From: Desulfobacterales bacterium
Lineage (GTDB): Bacteria; Desulfobacterota; Desulfobacteria; Desulfobacterales; RPRI01
NCBI GenBank assembly: GCA_020052975.1
Contig: JAGVOC010000218.1
Location: 1-47,778, forward strand
Direction: 5' to 3'
Length of the DNA: 47,778 nucleotides
The notes under the pieces were generated by a model. That model made no database searches. It was not told the DNA's origin and saw nothing but the letters and a program-made list of their open reading frames with translations. Shown here in pieces: positions 25,993 to 34,788 of this stretch (positions are counted from its first letter, which is position 1; each line of letters begins with the position of its first letter). A program made the position numbers and the translations under genes.

Positions 25993-26523
25993 TTATATAT
26001 CCCGCCTCAAATCAACCATGTATTTTTCACGAACAGCTTTCAAATATGAAACCATTTTTTCATTATAATAATCAGGGTATGTCCAGGGCAATTTCTCAAA
26101 ACCGCTTTTCTGGTAAATCAGGGTCAAATCGGCATAAATACCATCTCCGATATATATTCTATGCGTGTAATTCTTTCCGGTTGCAAGGACAAAACGCTCG
26201 CAAAGCATGTATCCCGGATCAATATTGGCAGTCCTTTTCCCGTTTTTCGAATATTTCAATTCAATATCATTTGTAATATTTTTTATCCTCGCCAGATCCG
26301 CCTGCTCTATAAGATTTTTATAAGCAAGCATTCTCCTGAAAAGAGGAGAACCCATTTCAGGCTCATAATAAGAGGTATAATCAAAAGGAAACCACTGGCT
26401 GATGATGTCAATCGGGCCTAACCTTTCAGCAAGTTCATTTATCAGTGTTTCAAGCAGGCCCCTCTCTTTAAGAAATACACCTGTAACAAGTTTTGCAGGT
26501 TTTGGAGGCCGTGTAACACTCAT
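25993..26523 (-). CDS. DUF4416 family protein
   Basis: 176 residues, first in the run before yicC. It has SQWFPFDYTSYYEPEMG (about 42-58), KNLIEQADLARIK, DPGYMLCERFVLATGKN and PWTYPDYYNEKMVSYLKAVR, which I recognise as the DUF4416 family common in Desulfobacterota and related phyla. No catalytic motif is obvious to me. The 2-bp spacing to yicC suggests a role linked to RNA or translation, but that is inference. Confidence 0.82.
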   Translation of the reverse strand: MSVTRPPKPAKLVTGVFLKERGLLETLINELAERLGPIDIISQWFPFDYTSYYEPEMGSPLFRRMLAYKNLIEQADLARIKNITNDIELKYSKNGKRTANIDPGYMLCERFVLATGKNYTHRIYIGDGIYADLTLIYQKSGFEKLPWTYPDYYNEKMVSYLKAVREKYMVDLRRDI

Positions 26524-26547
26524 ATCTTCCTCTTTTCTTGTCTAAAT

Positions 26548-26670
26548 AGTGTCCATCCGGAAACGAATTTTGAACAACGGATTACTCAGAGACGTAAGCA
26601 ATGTATGCCGCACAAGAAATCCTGGAGATTGACGCCAAGATCGCTCAAAATGGCCGTTTCTGGATGGAAA
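26548..26670. mobile_element. MITE-like element with inverted repeats and 6-bp flanking repeat
   Basis: GTCCATCCGGAAACG at the left and the reverse complement of CGTTTCTGGATGGAA at the right match at 13 of 15 bases. CTAAAT flanks both sides (26542-26547 and 26671-26676), a possible target duplication. There is no coding capacity. The element ends exactly at the stop codon (minus-strand TAG) of the Trm112-like gene. Confidence 0.6.
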
Positions 26671-26838
26671 CTAAATCGGTTTTGCCTCATCAATAAGCAT
26701 AATCGGTATATCGTCTTTGATTTCATATATAAGCCTGCATCTGTCACAGATAAGCCCGTCGCCTGTATTGTTTAAATAAATATCGCCTTTGCATTTCGGG
26801 CAGGCCAGTATCTCAAGCAATTCTTTTTTTATCGTCAT
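26671..26838 (-). CDS. Trm112/YcaR-family zinc protein
   Basis: 55 residues with AGAGGAT ribosome-binding site and ATG at 26838. The sequence starts MTIKKELLEILACPKCKGD and continues with ICDRCRLIYEI and DIPIMLIDEA. Cysteines at 13, 16, 31 and 34 form the zinc site of Trm112-like (UPF0434) proteins. Bacterial members are thought to partner methyltransferases; in Proteobacteria they often sit near LPS lipid-A or tetraacyldisaccharide kinase genes. Here the gene is followed by a MITE and the DUF4416 run. Confidence 0.88.
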   Translation of the reverse strand: MTIKKELLEILACPKCKGDIYLNNTGDGLICDRCRLIYEIKDDIPIMLIDEAKPI

Positions 26839-27319
26839 ATAAATCCTCTTCTTATATTCCTGGTTCCAGGTCGCCGGTCAAAAACAAGGTTAATTCTTAC
26901 TATTCCCTTTTTGGCCATAATCAACTGGTCTTTTATCTATAGCAAATATAAGCTGAGCTTGCAAAAAATTATTTCAGAGATCTTTTTTCAAAGCACCACT
27001 TTTTATTGGCTTGTGATTAATATCTAGTAAAAGTGACATGGACTTAAAAGAATATTCAATAATTATCAACATATTTGTAGGGTTGTGACATGATTGTTGT
27101 ACCTGAAGAATGGGCAAAACGATTGAAAGGCCGGGACATATTTGACTCTCTTTTTGCAATTGATGGAAAGGTTTGTCGAAACAAGGAGGCAGGATTCTTC
27201 TTTGGGCCCTTTGTGACTCTGTGGTGAAAATATAACCTCTCATCCCTCATGCCTGCTGCCTGTCTTCTCTTGATTCTGCTTCTTGCATTTTCCCATCACA
27301 GTGGTTATACTTTACAACT
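26839..27319. other. Gene-poor stretch (about 480 bp) with repeats and a gene remnant
   Basis: It contains low-complexity arrays (CCTGGTTCCAGG around 26859; TCATGCCTGCTGCCTGTC around 27246-27264) and the small open frame at 27090-27227. No RNA gene was recognised. Confidence 0.5.
27090..27227 (+). pseudogene. Possible remnant of a WaaP/KdkA-type LPS kinase N-terminus
   Basis: 45-residue frame MIVVPEEWAKRLKGRDIFDS, then LFAIDGKVCR, before diverging into FFFGPFVTLW. The FDxLFxxxGxVxR pattern resembles the first 30-40 residues of lipopolysaccharide heptose kinases. The rest is absent and the end is coded by a CTTTGTGACTCTGTGG-type low-complexity tract. The assignment is weak. Confidence 0.3.
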
Positions 27320-29098
27320 ATGAAGACTATAGATGAAAAAAGGCTGGATCCCGAAGATATTGAAAAAGAGATAACCAGGTTCCTTGCCAAGAAGTTTGGC
27401 GGAACCGTCAGGATTGCTACACCATCTCCATTGCTTCAGGAAGATCAGGCTGAAAAAACGGGTAAATTTCAAGAAAACAATATAAAATTAAACTTTGATT
27501 TAAAACCGGAAGACCTTATTTCTTATCTGGATCAGTATATTACAAAACAGGATGAAGCAAAGGCCGTTCTTTCCACAAAAATATGCACTCATTACAACAG
27601 GATCAAAACATTCAAAGCTTCCCCGGATCTGGAAGGTGAGTTATTCTGCGGCATAAAAAATAATATTCTCATGCTTGGTCCAACCGGTGTAGGCAAGACT
27701 TACATGATAAAGCTTATAGCTAAAAAGATTGGGGTCCCTTTCGTAAAAGGCGATGCCACAAAATTCAGTGAAACAGGTTATGTGGGGGGAGATGTTGAAG
27801 ACCTTGTGAGGGATCTCGTAAGGGAAGCCGATGAGGATATCGAGCTTGCGCAGTTCGGAATAATATATATTGACGAGATTGACAAAATAGCATCCAGCCA
27901 TAGCATAATCGGAGCCGATGTTTCACGTACAGGAGTTCAGCGTGCTCTCCTGAAACCCCTTGAAGAGACAGAAGTCGATTTAAAGGTACCCCATGACCCG
28001 ATATCCATGATCCAGGAAATTGAAAGATTCCGTAAAACAGGCAAAAAAAGCAGGCGGATTGTTAATACTAAGAATATACTTTTCATAGTAAGCGGTGCTT
28101 TTACCGATCTCGCCAAAATCATACATAAGCGTATTATTGAAAAGGGCATTGGCTTTGGCGCAACTGTCCCCAAAACAAGTGATTATACAAATGCCCTGAG
28201 AAATGTGAAATCTGAAGATCTGGTTGAATTCGGGTTCGAATCGGAATTTGTTGGCCGCCTGCCCGTAAGAGCCGTATTTGAAGAGCTTAACGAGACTGAT
28301 CTTTTCGATATTCTAAGCAATCCCAACAACCCAATCATTCTGAGCAAGAAACTCGACTTTGCAGCATATGGAATTGACATCAAATTTGAAAGAAAAGCTC
28401 TGCGAATTTTGGCAAAACAGGCTTTCGATGAGAATATCGGGGCAAGAGGATTGGTAAGCGCGATTGAAAGGGCACTTCTTATCTTTGAAAAGCGCCTCCC
28501 TTCAACAAACATCAGTAAATTCCCTGTCACAGGAGATGCCATTGAACATCCTAAAGCCTATCTGGAAAGCCTTATATCTCAACCCTGGGAGCAAAACCCT
28601 GATAATTATGAAAGGCTTCTGGAAGAAGAAAAAGAACTGATAAACAATTACCTTAATTCAAACAAAGGGGCTCTCGTTCAGAAATACGCCCTCTCATTAA
28701 CACCATCCCGCATAAATCTGGTAGCCGACTTCTATTCCAAGCATATTATGGATATCGGGGTCATACTTCAAAAGATAAAAACGTTACAGGATGAAATTAA
28801 GAATTTTGAATTAAGGTTTTTTAAAAACCATGATATAAACATTGTAATTGAAGACGATGCGATCGATTTTGTTCTTGAACTGGTCGTACACTCTTCAGTC
28901 AAGCCTGATGATTTTTATAATCAGATGAACATCGATTTTGAGTACGGCTTGAAACTAGTCAGGGAAAAAACCGGGAAAAACCGTTTCTTTCTAACACGGC
29001 AGGCCCTTATTGACCCTGAAACTTTTATTAGCTCTCTTATCAGGGAGGCACTGAGCGGAGACAGAGAACAGATAGAAGGGGCATTATTGACAAAATGA
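27320..29098 (+). CDS. ClpX-like AAA+ ATPase lacking the zinc-binding domain
   Basis: 592 residues. The AAA+ part (about 55-395) has Walker A LGPTGVGKTYMIKLIA (about 118-133), pore-loop GYVGGDVEDLVRD, Walker B IIYIDEIDKIA, RTGVQRALLKPLEET, and GIGFGATV, which contains the IGF loop ClpX uses to dock ClpP. ClpX's N-terminal C4 zinc domain is absent; residues 1-50 are different. A C-terminal extension of ~200 residues (from about 395) is acidic and helical. Overlaps ahbC by 4 bp (ATGA), so translational coupling to heme synthesis is likely. It could be an unfoldase controlling heme enzymes; the link is inference. Confidence 0.85.
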   Translation: MKTIDEKRLDPEDIEKEITRFLAKKFGGTVRIATPSPLLQEDQAEKTGKFQENNIKLNFDLKPEDLISYLDQYITKQDEAKAVLSTKICTHYNRIKTFKASPDLEGELFCGIKNNILMLGPTGVGKTYMIKLIAKKIGVPFVKGDATKFSETGYVGGDVEDLVRDLVREADEDIELAQFGIIYIDEIDKIASSHSIIGADVSRTGVQRALLKPLEETEVDLKVPHDPISMIQEIERFRKTGKKSRRIVNTKNILFIVSGAFTDLAKIIHKRIIEKGIGFGATVPKTSDYTNALRNVKSEDLVEFGFESEFVGRLPVRAVFEELNETDLFDILSNPNNPIILSKKLDFAAYGIDIKFERKALRILAKQAFDENIGARGLVSAIERALLIFEKRLPSTNISKFPVTGDAIEHPKAYLESLISQPWEQNPDNYERLLEEEKELINNYLNSNKGALVQKYALSLTPSRINLVADFYSKHIMDIGVILQKIKTLQDEIKNFELRFFKNHDINIVIEDDAIDFVLELVVHSSVKPDDFYNQMNIDFEYGLKLVREKTGKNRFFLTRQALIDPETFISSLIREALSGDREQIEGALLTK

Positions 29099-30279
29099 TC
29101 GGAATCTCCAAATTATATTGCGGAACAGTGGAACCCTCGGATGCTCTTCGTTACGGGCGCTCCTCATCAAATCTTCCATCCCACCTTTTGCAGTTTTCAC
29201 TGGATAAAAAGCCTGTTGTCGTGTGGAACATTACACGGCAGTGCAATTTAAAATGCGTTCACTGCTATGCCCATGCAAAAAGCACCCCGGTTGACAATGA
29301 GCTCTCAACTTCAGACGGGATAAAACTTATTGATGACCTGGCGCAGTTTGGTGCTCCGGTGCTTCTTTTTTCAGGCGGAGAGCCTTTAATGCGCAAGGAC
29401 CTGCCCGAACTTGCCGGCTATGCCGTGACAAAGGGGATGAGAGCGGTAATCTCTACCAACGGGACACTGATAACACAGCAGGCCGCAAAAACGCTGAAGG
29501 AGATAGGGCTTTCATACGTCGGAATAAGTCTTGACGGCATGGAAGATATCAATGACCGTTTCAGAGGTGTCAAAGGCGCCTTCAACGATGCCATAAATGG
29601 CATAAAAAACTGCAAGGCCGCTGGAATCAAGGTTGGATTGAGATTTACAGTCAACAAGTACAATTTCAAAGAAATACCGAAAATATTCGATCTTCTTGAA
29701 GATATGGAAATACCCCGTGTCTGTTTTTACCATCTTGTCTATGCAGGCCGCGGCTCAAAGCTCATTGAAGAAGACCTGACCCATGAGGAAACAAGATCGG
29801 CAGTAGATACAATAATTGACCACACCCAACAACTCCATGATAAGGGCAAGGAGAAAGAAGTTCTGACCGTTGATAACCATTCGGACGGCCCATACCTTTA
29901 TATGAGGCTCCTGAAGGATAATCCTGCGCGGGCAAGAAAAGTTCTTGAGCTGCTAAAGATGAACGAAGGCAACAATTCCGGAAGAGGCATAGGATGTATA
30001 AGCTGGAACGGAGATGTGCATGCTGACCAGTTCTGGCGCCATTACAGTTTCGGAAATATAAAAGAACGCCCGTTTTCTGAAATATGGACAGATATATCAA
30101 ACCCTCTGATGAAACAGCTTAAAGAAAAAAAGAAACATGTAAAGGGAAGATGCGCAAGCTGCCAGTGGCTTGATATCTGCGCAGGAAATTTCAGGGTTCG
30201 AGCCGAAGCGGTCACCGGAGATGTGTGGGCGCCTGATCCGGCCTGTTATCTTACCGATCAGGAAATCAGCGAACAGTGA
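29095..30279 (+). CDS. ahbC: 12,18-didecarboxysiroheme deacetylase (AhbC), radical SAM/SPASM
   Basis: 394 residues. It begins MIGISKLYCGTVEPSDALRY, a start I associate with AhbC/NirJ-like enzymes. The radical-SAM cluster motif is CNLKCVHC (about 57-64); LLFSGGEPLMRKDL and VGISLDGM follow. C-terminal SPASM cysteines are in GIGCISWNGD and RCASCQWLDICAGN, with a last Cys in DPACYL. It removes two acetate side chains from didecarboxysiroheme to give Fe-coproporphyrin III in the siroheme-dependent heme pathway of sulfate reducers and archaea. hemB and ahbD follow. NirJ-type alternatives act on heme d1, but ahbD beside it favours AhbC. Confidence 0.9.
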   Translation: MIGISKLYCGTVEPSDALRYGRSSSNLPSHLLQFSLDKKPVVVWNITRQCNLKCVHCYAHAKSTPVDNELSTSDGIKLIDDLAQFGAPVLLFSGGEPLMRKDLPELAGYAVTKGMRAVISTNGTLITQQAAKTLKEIGLSYVGISLDGMEDINDRFRGVKGAFNDAINGIKNCKAAGIKVGLRFTVNKYNFKEIPKIFDLLEDMEIPRVCFYHLVYAGRGSKLIEEDLTHEETRSAVDTIIDHTQQLHDKGKEKEVLTVDNHSDGPYLYMRLLKDNPARARKVLELLKMNEGNNSGRGIGCISWNGDVHADQFWRHYSFGNIKERPFSEIWTDISNPLMKQLKEKKKHVKGRCASCQWLDICAGNFRVRAEAVTGDVWAPDPACYLTDQEISEQ

Positions 30280-30284
30280 AAGAT

Positions 30285-30369
30285 GCAAGCGGAAAGTTGC
30301 AACTTGTAACTTGAAACATGCAACTGAAACATAACACTTAACACTTTTTTACAATCATAAACCATGAAC
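30285..30369. repeat. Degenerate tandem array and ACTTAACAC block upstream of hemB
   Basis: GTTGCAACTTGTAACTTGAA and following ACATGCAACTGAAAC form 7-8-nt repeats. The block AACACTTAACACTTTTTTAC is shared with the stretch upstream of the CBS protein (32689), and a degenerate form precedes ahbD (31481). Confidence 0.55.
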
Positions 30370-30379
30370 GGAGATTTTT

Positions 30380-31363
30380 ATGCTATTTCCAGACTACAGG
30401 CCGAGGCGCCTTAGACAGAATGAAGCTTTCCGGCGGATGATACGTGAAACAGTACTTTCTGTAAATGATCTTATTCTTCCTCTTTTTGCAATAGAAGGAA
30501 AAGGAGTTAAAAATCCGATATCCTCCATGCCAGGCCATTTTCACCTTTCAACCGAAAATCTTGTTGAAACATGCCGGCAGGCCTATCAGCTTGGAATTCC
30601 GGCTGTAATTCTTTTCGGAATACCGGATAAGAAGGATCCGCTCGGGACGAGTGCCTATTCAAAGGATGGCATTGTTCAAAAGGCTGTGAAAACAATAAAA
30701 AACAAGCTGCCTGAGCTTGCTGTTATAACTGATGTATGTCTATGCCAGTATACAGACCACGGCCATTGCGGAATCCTAGACGGACAAAAAGTCGATAATG
30801 ATTCTACTCTCGAACTATTAGCCAAAACCGCCTTATCCCATGCAAAAGCCGGAGCAGACATGGTAGCGCCTTCTGATATGATGGACGGACGCGTAGCGGA
30901 GATCCGTAATATCTTTGATGAAAACAGCCTCAGCCATATTCCCATAATGTCATATTCGGCAAAATACTGTTCAGCCTATTATGGCCCTTTCCGGAGTGCG
31001 GCTGACTCAGCCCCCAAGTTTGGAGACCGGAGAACATACCAGATGGATCCTGCGAACGGGCTGGAAGCGATCAGGGAGGTCACGATGGATATCGAGGAAG
31101 GCGCAGACATAATAATGATAAAACCTGCACTTTCATATCTTGACATAATTTACCGAATACGTGAAGAGATCGATCTTCCCATAGCCGCATATAATGTAAG
31201 CGGCGAATTTTCGATGATAAAAGCCGCCGAGAAGATGGGATGGATAGACGGGAAAAGGGTCATGATGGAGACTCTGACATCAATAAAAAGGGCAGGCGCG
31301 GACATGATACTCACCTATTTTGCAATCGAAGCGGCTCAGGAGATCAGAAGGCAAGAGGCATGA
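30380..31363 (+). CDS. hemB: Delta-aminolevulinic acid dehydratase (porphobilinogen synthase)
   Basis: 327 residues with GGAGAT before ATG 30380. [17 protein letters not shown] is the N-terminal arm; [17 protein letters not shown] has the zinc-binding cysteines; [15 protein letters not shown] and [12 protein letters not shown] contain the two active-site lysines. It condenses two 5-aminolevulinate molecules to porphobilinogen, the entry of tetrapyrrole synthesis leading to siroheme and heme here. It lies between ahbC and ahbD, as in other Ahb clusters. Confidence 0.97.
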   Translation: MLFPDYRPRRLRQNEAFRRMIRETVLSVNDLILPLFAIEGKGVKNPISSMPGHFHLSTENLVETCRQAYQLGIPAVILFGIPDKKDPLGTSAYSKDGIVQKAVKTIKNKLPELAVITDVCLCQYTDHGHCGILDGQKVDNDSTLELLAKTALSHAKAGADMVAPSDMMDGRVAEIRNIFDENSLSHIPIMSYSAKYCSAYYGPFRSAADSAPKFGDRRTYQMDPANGLEAIREVTMDIEEGADIIMIKPALSYLDIIYRIREEIDLPIAAYNVSGEFSMIKAAEKMGWIDGKRVMMETLTSIKRAGADMILTYFAIEAAQEIRRQEA

Positions 31364-31499
31364 GGCGGGAGGCGCAAGTCGGATCACGAATATCTAAGCA
31401 CGAAATCCGATTTTGACAATCTCGTAAAAAGCAATTTATATGCAAACGGATTTGTGATTTGAGATTTTAAGGCGGAATACCTAACATTTATTTACAACC

Positions 31500-31552
31500 A
31501 GAAACCAAAGACCATGAACCATAAACCGGAAACCGGAAACCAGAAACCTTCT
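31500..31552. repeat. Degenerate AAACCGG/GAAACCA array spanning the start of ahbD
   Basis: AACCATAAACCGGAAACCGG followed by AAACCAGAAACC repeats every 7-8 nt. It contributes the first ~13 codons of ahbD (MNHKPETGNQKPS). Confidence 0.65.
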
Positions 31553-32605
31553 TCCCTGCGTCTTGTAGCATGGGAAATCACCCGCAACTGCAATCTTTCC
31601 TGTATTCACTGCCGGGCATCCGCCACAAACGGCCCATATACCGGAGAGCTTGACACCGAAGCATCCTTAAGGCTTCTCGATCAGATCACAGATACCGGAA
31701 ATCCGATCGTCATACTGACCGGCGGAGAGCCTCTTTTAAGGCCCGATATCTTTGATATTGCTGCATACGGCACAAAAAAGGGCTTAAGGATGGTAATGGC
31801 CCCGAATGGCACCCTGATAACCGAACCAACGGCAAAAAAAATGGTTGCTTCCGGAATCAAACGAATAAGCATAAGCATTGACGGCCCCACAAAAGAGAGT
31901 CACGACAGTTTCCGGGGGGTGGAAGGCGCATTTGAAGGAGCGCTCCGCGGCATTGCTTTTGCCAAAGAGGCAGGTCTTGAATTTCAGATAAATACTACAA
32001 TAACAAAGCTGAACCTGAAATATATTCCAAATATTCAGGACCTGGCCGTAAGCCTCGGGGCAGTCGCGCACCATATATTTCTGCTTGTTCCGACAGGCAG
32101 GGGGAAATACATTATAGACCAGGAGATCTCCGCAAAGGAGTACGAGGAGACCCTCAACTGGTTTTACGACCAGCGGGAGAAGACTCCTCTTCAGCTCAAA
32201 GCAACCTGCGCGCCCCATTATTACCGCATTCTGCGGCAAAGGGCAAAAGAAGACGGGAAAATCGTCACATTTGAATCTCACGGCCTTGACGCCGTTACAA
32301 GGGGGTGCCTCGGAGGAACAGGCTTCTGCTTCATATCGCACAGGGGCATTGTCCAGCCATGCGGCTTCCTGCACATCGAATGTGGGGACGTGACAAAGAA
32401 TCCCTTTGAAAAAATATGGAATTCATCTGAGGTCTTTCTTTCTCTGAGAAATTTTGATAAGCTTAAAGGCAAATGCGGAATCTGCGAATTCAAAAGAGTC
32501 TGCGGCGGCTGCCGGGCAAGAGCTTATGAGGCAACCGGCGATTATATGGCTGAAGAACCTCTTTGCAGTTATGAGCCTGTTTCAGCCGCAAGGCACACGG
32601 CATGA
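31514..32605 (+). CDS. ahbD: Heme b synthase AhbD (Fe-coproporphyrin III decarboxylase), radical SAM/SPASM
   Basis: 363 residues. LRLVAWEITRNCNLSCIHCR (about 15-34) contains the radical-SAM CxxxCxxC. VILTGGEPLLRPDIF and RISISIDGPTKESHDSFRGV follow. SPASM-type cysteines are in GCLGGTGFCFIS, QPCGFLHIECGD, GKCGICEFKRVCGGCRARAY and PLCSY. It turns Fe-coproporphyrin III into heme b by oxidative decarboxylation of two propionates. The first ~13 residues are coded by a repeat and there is no clear ribosome-binding site, so the true N-terminus is uncertain. Follows hemB. Confidence 0.92.
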   Translation: MNHKPETGNQKPSSLRLVAWEITRNCNLSCIHCRASATNGPYTGELDTEASLRLLDQITDTGNPIVILTGGEPLLRPDIFDIAAYGTKKGLRMVMAPNGTLITEPTAKKMVASGIKRISISIDGPTKESHDSFRGVEGAFEGALRGIAFAKEAGLEFQINTTITKLNLKYIPNIQDLAVSLGAVAHHIFLLVPTGRGKYIIDQEISAKEYEETLNWFYDQREKTPLQLKATCAPHYYRILRQRAKEDGKIVTFESHGLDAVTRGCLGGTGFCFISHRGIVQPCGFLHIECGDVTKNPFEKIWNSSEVFLSLRNFDKLKGKCGICEFKRVCGGCRARAYEATGDYMAEEPLCSYEPVSAARHTA

Positions 32606-32688
32606 GGCACAAAGGGAATATCGAATGTCGAAATTCGATGTCCACTATTCGAATCAGGGAGCCAGAGAGGTGGCGTATAAGTTTCCTG

Positions 32689-32735
32689 ACACTTAACACT
32701 TTTTTACAACAGAAACCAGAAACTGGTAACCGGTA
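32689..32735. repeat. ACTTAACAC block and AAACCAG array upstream of the CBS gene
   Basis: ACACTTAACACTTTTTTACA then AGAAACCAGAAACTGGTAAC repeats. It is the third copy of the block seen near hemB and ahbD. Confidence 0.55.
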
Positions 32736-32758
32736 ACCACACAATTGAGGTGCACGCC

Positions 32759-33367
32759 ATGAAAATCAAGTCTCTCATGATACCTGATCCGATAACCATT
32801 ACTGAAAACTCCTCCATCTCAGAAGCAATCGAGATGATGAAGGTAAATTCCATTCGCCATTTGCCTGTTGTGGGAAAGAACATGACGCTCAAAGGCTTTG
32901 TGACTCTTGCCGATTTAAAACAGGGACTGATTCCATCCATGCTTGGAGGCGTATCCTTAGCCGATCTGATGATAAAAAAACCCGTAACCGTTGACCCCGA
33001 TGAAGATGTTGAAATTGCCGCACAAAAAATTTACAAAAACAAAATCGGGGGAATGCCGGTAGTAAAAGGCAACAAGCTTGTAGGCATCATAACGGTAACC
33101 GATATTTTAGGGGCATTCATCAATATGATGGGCATTTTAACAGCAAGCTCCCGGTTGGATGTAGTTGTCGGCAAGGAGCCTTTCTCTATTAAAAAAGCTC
33201 TTCAGATTATACACGATAAGGGCGGAGATATCATAAGTGTGGGAATGACTGCAAACCAGAAAGGGTCAAAAAGAACATACTATTTCCGCCTTTCTCCATG
33301 CAGGACAACCGGCATCAAGAAAGCCTTGGAAAAGGGAGGCTTTACAGTGGAAAGTGCCACAGACTAA
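32759..33367 (+). CDS. CBS-pair/ACT-like regulatory protein (AcuB-like)
   Basis: 202 residues from ATG 32759 with TTGAGGTG upstream; the GTG at 32750 is rejected because it is part of that site. Two CBS motifs cover about residues 4-55 and 68-120 (SLMIPDPITI and DLMIKKPVTV, each followed by a VVG/LVGIITVTD strand). A C-terminal ~75-residue part (VVVGKEPFSIKKALQIIHDK) looks like an ACT domain, the AcuB arrangement. CBS pairs bind adenine nucleotides. Being downstream of ahbD, it could sense energy status for heme or redox metabolism, but this is inference. Confidence 0.83.
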   Translation: MKIKSLMIPDPITITENSSISEAIEMMKVNSIRHLPVVGKNMTLKGFVTLADLKQGLIPSMLGGVSLADLMIKKPVTVDPDEDVEIAAQKIYKNKIGGMPVVKGNKLVGIITVTDILGAFINMMGILTASSRLDVVVGKEPFSIKKALQIIHDKGGDIISVGMTANQKGSKRTYYFRLSPCRTTGIKKALEKGGFTVESATD

Positions 33368-33687
33368 TAATCATTTGCGGTAACTCGAGTTATTACAACT
33401 GAACATAATGCCGCCTCATATCGGGAAGCGGTTGTCCGGACCCGGGAATAAATAGATTGGATTCCTGTTTACACATGCTTGATAGCCATGCTTTCGTTTG
33501 AAGCAATCAAAACAGGGAACCAGGAATTAAAATGATTTCCGCCCTTCAACTATTTAATCTGACATCTATTTCAGCCATTTTATAGCTTGACACAATACCA
33601 TTATAAATAGTATCTATTACAAGATTTTGGCACACTTCCAATCGTCTCAGAAAATTTTATAAATTAAATGATTTTGGGAATTTACCT
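33368..33687. other. 320-bp gene-free stretch between the heme cluster and the accessory region
   Basis: An imperfect long hairpin (TTCCTGTTT at about 33461 with AAACAGGGAA at about 33512) may end the CBS transcript. A TTGACA at 33587-33592 with a weak -10 (TATCTA, 33611-33616) could start the next operon. No gene or RNA was recognised. Confidence 0.4.
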
Positions 33688-34764
33688 ATGAAAATAAGAT
33701 TTTTATTTCTTATCGGCATTACCTTTTTTTTGCTTTTCCCGCCCAGTCTTCTTGCAGGCAAAATTGTGACGGCCAAAGGGATCAGTTTCTTTGAACCCGG
33801 AAGAGAACTCATAGCAAGGGATAAAGCCATTGACGAAGCCAAAAGGGCCGCCCTCGAACAGGCAATCGGCTCCACAGTTGAATCACAGACAACGGTTGAA
33901 AATTTCACCGTAATAAAAGATCAGATTTTAAGCCGGACTGCCGGTTATCTTAAAAACATCAAGGTTATTGAAGAAAAAAAGACCAGCATGGGAACCTATG
34001 AAGTCTTAATAGAAGCGGATGTTGAAACCTCTGCAATGATTGAAGACATAGACAGGTTTAAAAAGGTGTTAAGCTGGCAGAGAAACCCCCGTATCAGCAT
34101 TGTCATCGATCAGGATACTGATAAGAGTTACCTTCCCGCTGCCCAGAAATCAGTAGCCCTTCTTACCGATAAACTGAAACAAGGCGGTTTCACAGTCTAT
34201 AAACATTCTACAGGTCAGGAATCCCAGATGGGCCTTCTTGTAGGTCTATCCCTTGAGCTTTCCTCGAAGCAGTCTTCATACCAGAAGATCGACCTTTCTG
34301 TAAACGAAATCAGTTTGAGCGCAAATATTTACCGGCCTGATGACGGGGAAATACTGGGCACTGCAACCGCGGTTAAATCCCTTCCCGGTGAAAACAAGCT
34401 TAAGGTGCTTGATGATGGTGCAAGATACTGTATTGATTCAATCTGGACAGACCTTCGGAGCAAACTCATCAAGGTATGGGAAAAGGAACTCTACAGTGAA
34501 AGAGACATAAAGATGATTATCAAAAAAATCTCTTCCCATGCCAGGGCCCTTGAAATATCAAATATTTTCAAATCGGATGTAAGCGGCATGCTTGATTCAA
34601 ACCTTGTAAACTTTAAGAATGGAACCGCTGAATTCAATGTCAAGTACAAAGGCTGGCCCGAACATCTGCTTAATGAGATCCAGATGTCTTACTTTAAGAA
34701 AAAATATTTTAATCCGGCAGTTGAAAGTGTCGAAGGAAACAAAATAATTATCAGCATAAATTAA
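33688..34764 (+). CDS. Exported protein with FlgT-N/LPP20-like domain
   Basis: 358 residues with a signal peptide (about 1-23; LIGITFFLLFPPSLLA). The following ~100 residues (AIDEAKRAALEQAIG, VESQTTVENF, VIKDQILSRTAGYLKNI, YEVLIEADVET) form the FlgT N-terminal/LPP20-like fold, in which A-rich helix and VES-TVEN motif recur. The rest (about 115-358) has a strand-helix pattern RISIVID and a CsgG/TolB-like character. The same N-terminal motif occurs twice in the gene at 42576, and the next gene is a CsgG-like lipoprotein. FlgT acts in flagellar outer-ring assembly in Vibrio, but no flagellar gene is here. Likely periplasmic partner of the CsgG-like proteins; inferred. Confidence 0.72.
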   Translation: MKIRFLFLIGITFFLLFPPSLLAGKIVTAKGISFFEPGRELIARDKAIDEAKRAALEQAIGSTVESQTTVENFTVIKDQILSRTAGYLKNIKVIEEKKTSMGTYEVLIEADVETSAMIEDIDRFKKVLSWQRNPRISIVIDQDTDKSYLPAAQKSVALLTDKLKQGGFTVYKHSTGQESQMGLLVGLSLELSSKQSSYQKIDLSVNEISLSANIYRPDDGEILGTATAVKSLPGENKLKVLDDGARYCIDSIWTDLRSKLIKVWEKELYSERDIKMIIKKISSHARALEISNIFKSDVSGMLDSNLVNFKNGTAEFNVKYKGWPEHLLNEIQMSYFKKKYFNPAVESVEGNKIIISIN

Positions 34765-34788
34765 TATATTTACAATTGGAGGCAGGTT

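Noticed and set aside
31514..31552. Later start for ahbD without the repeat-coded head
   Set aside because: No ATG, GTG or TTG with a ribosome-binding site was found between the repeat and LRLVAWEITRNC, so ATG 31514 is kept with doubt.
33688..34764. Flagellar FlgT assignment
   Set aside because: Only the N-terminal motif is shared; no flagellar genes are nearby and the neighbours are CsgG-like, so only FlgT-N/LPP20-like is claimed.
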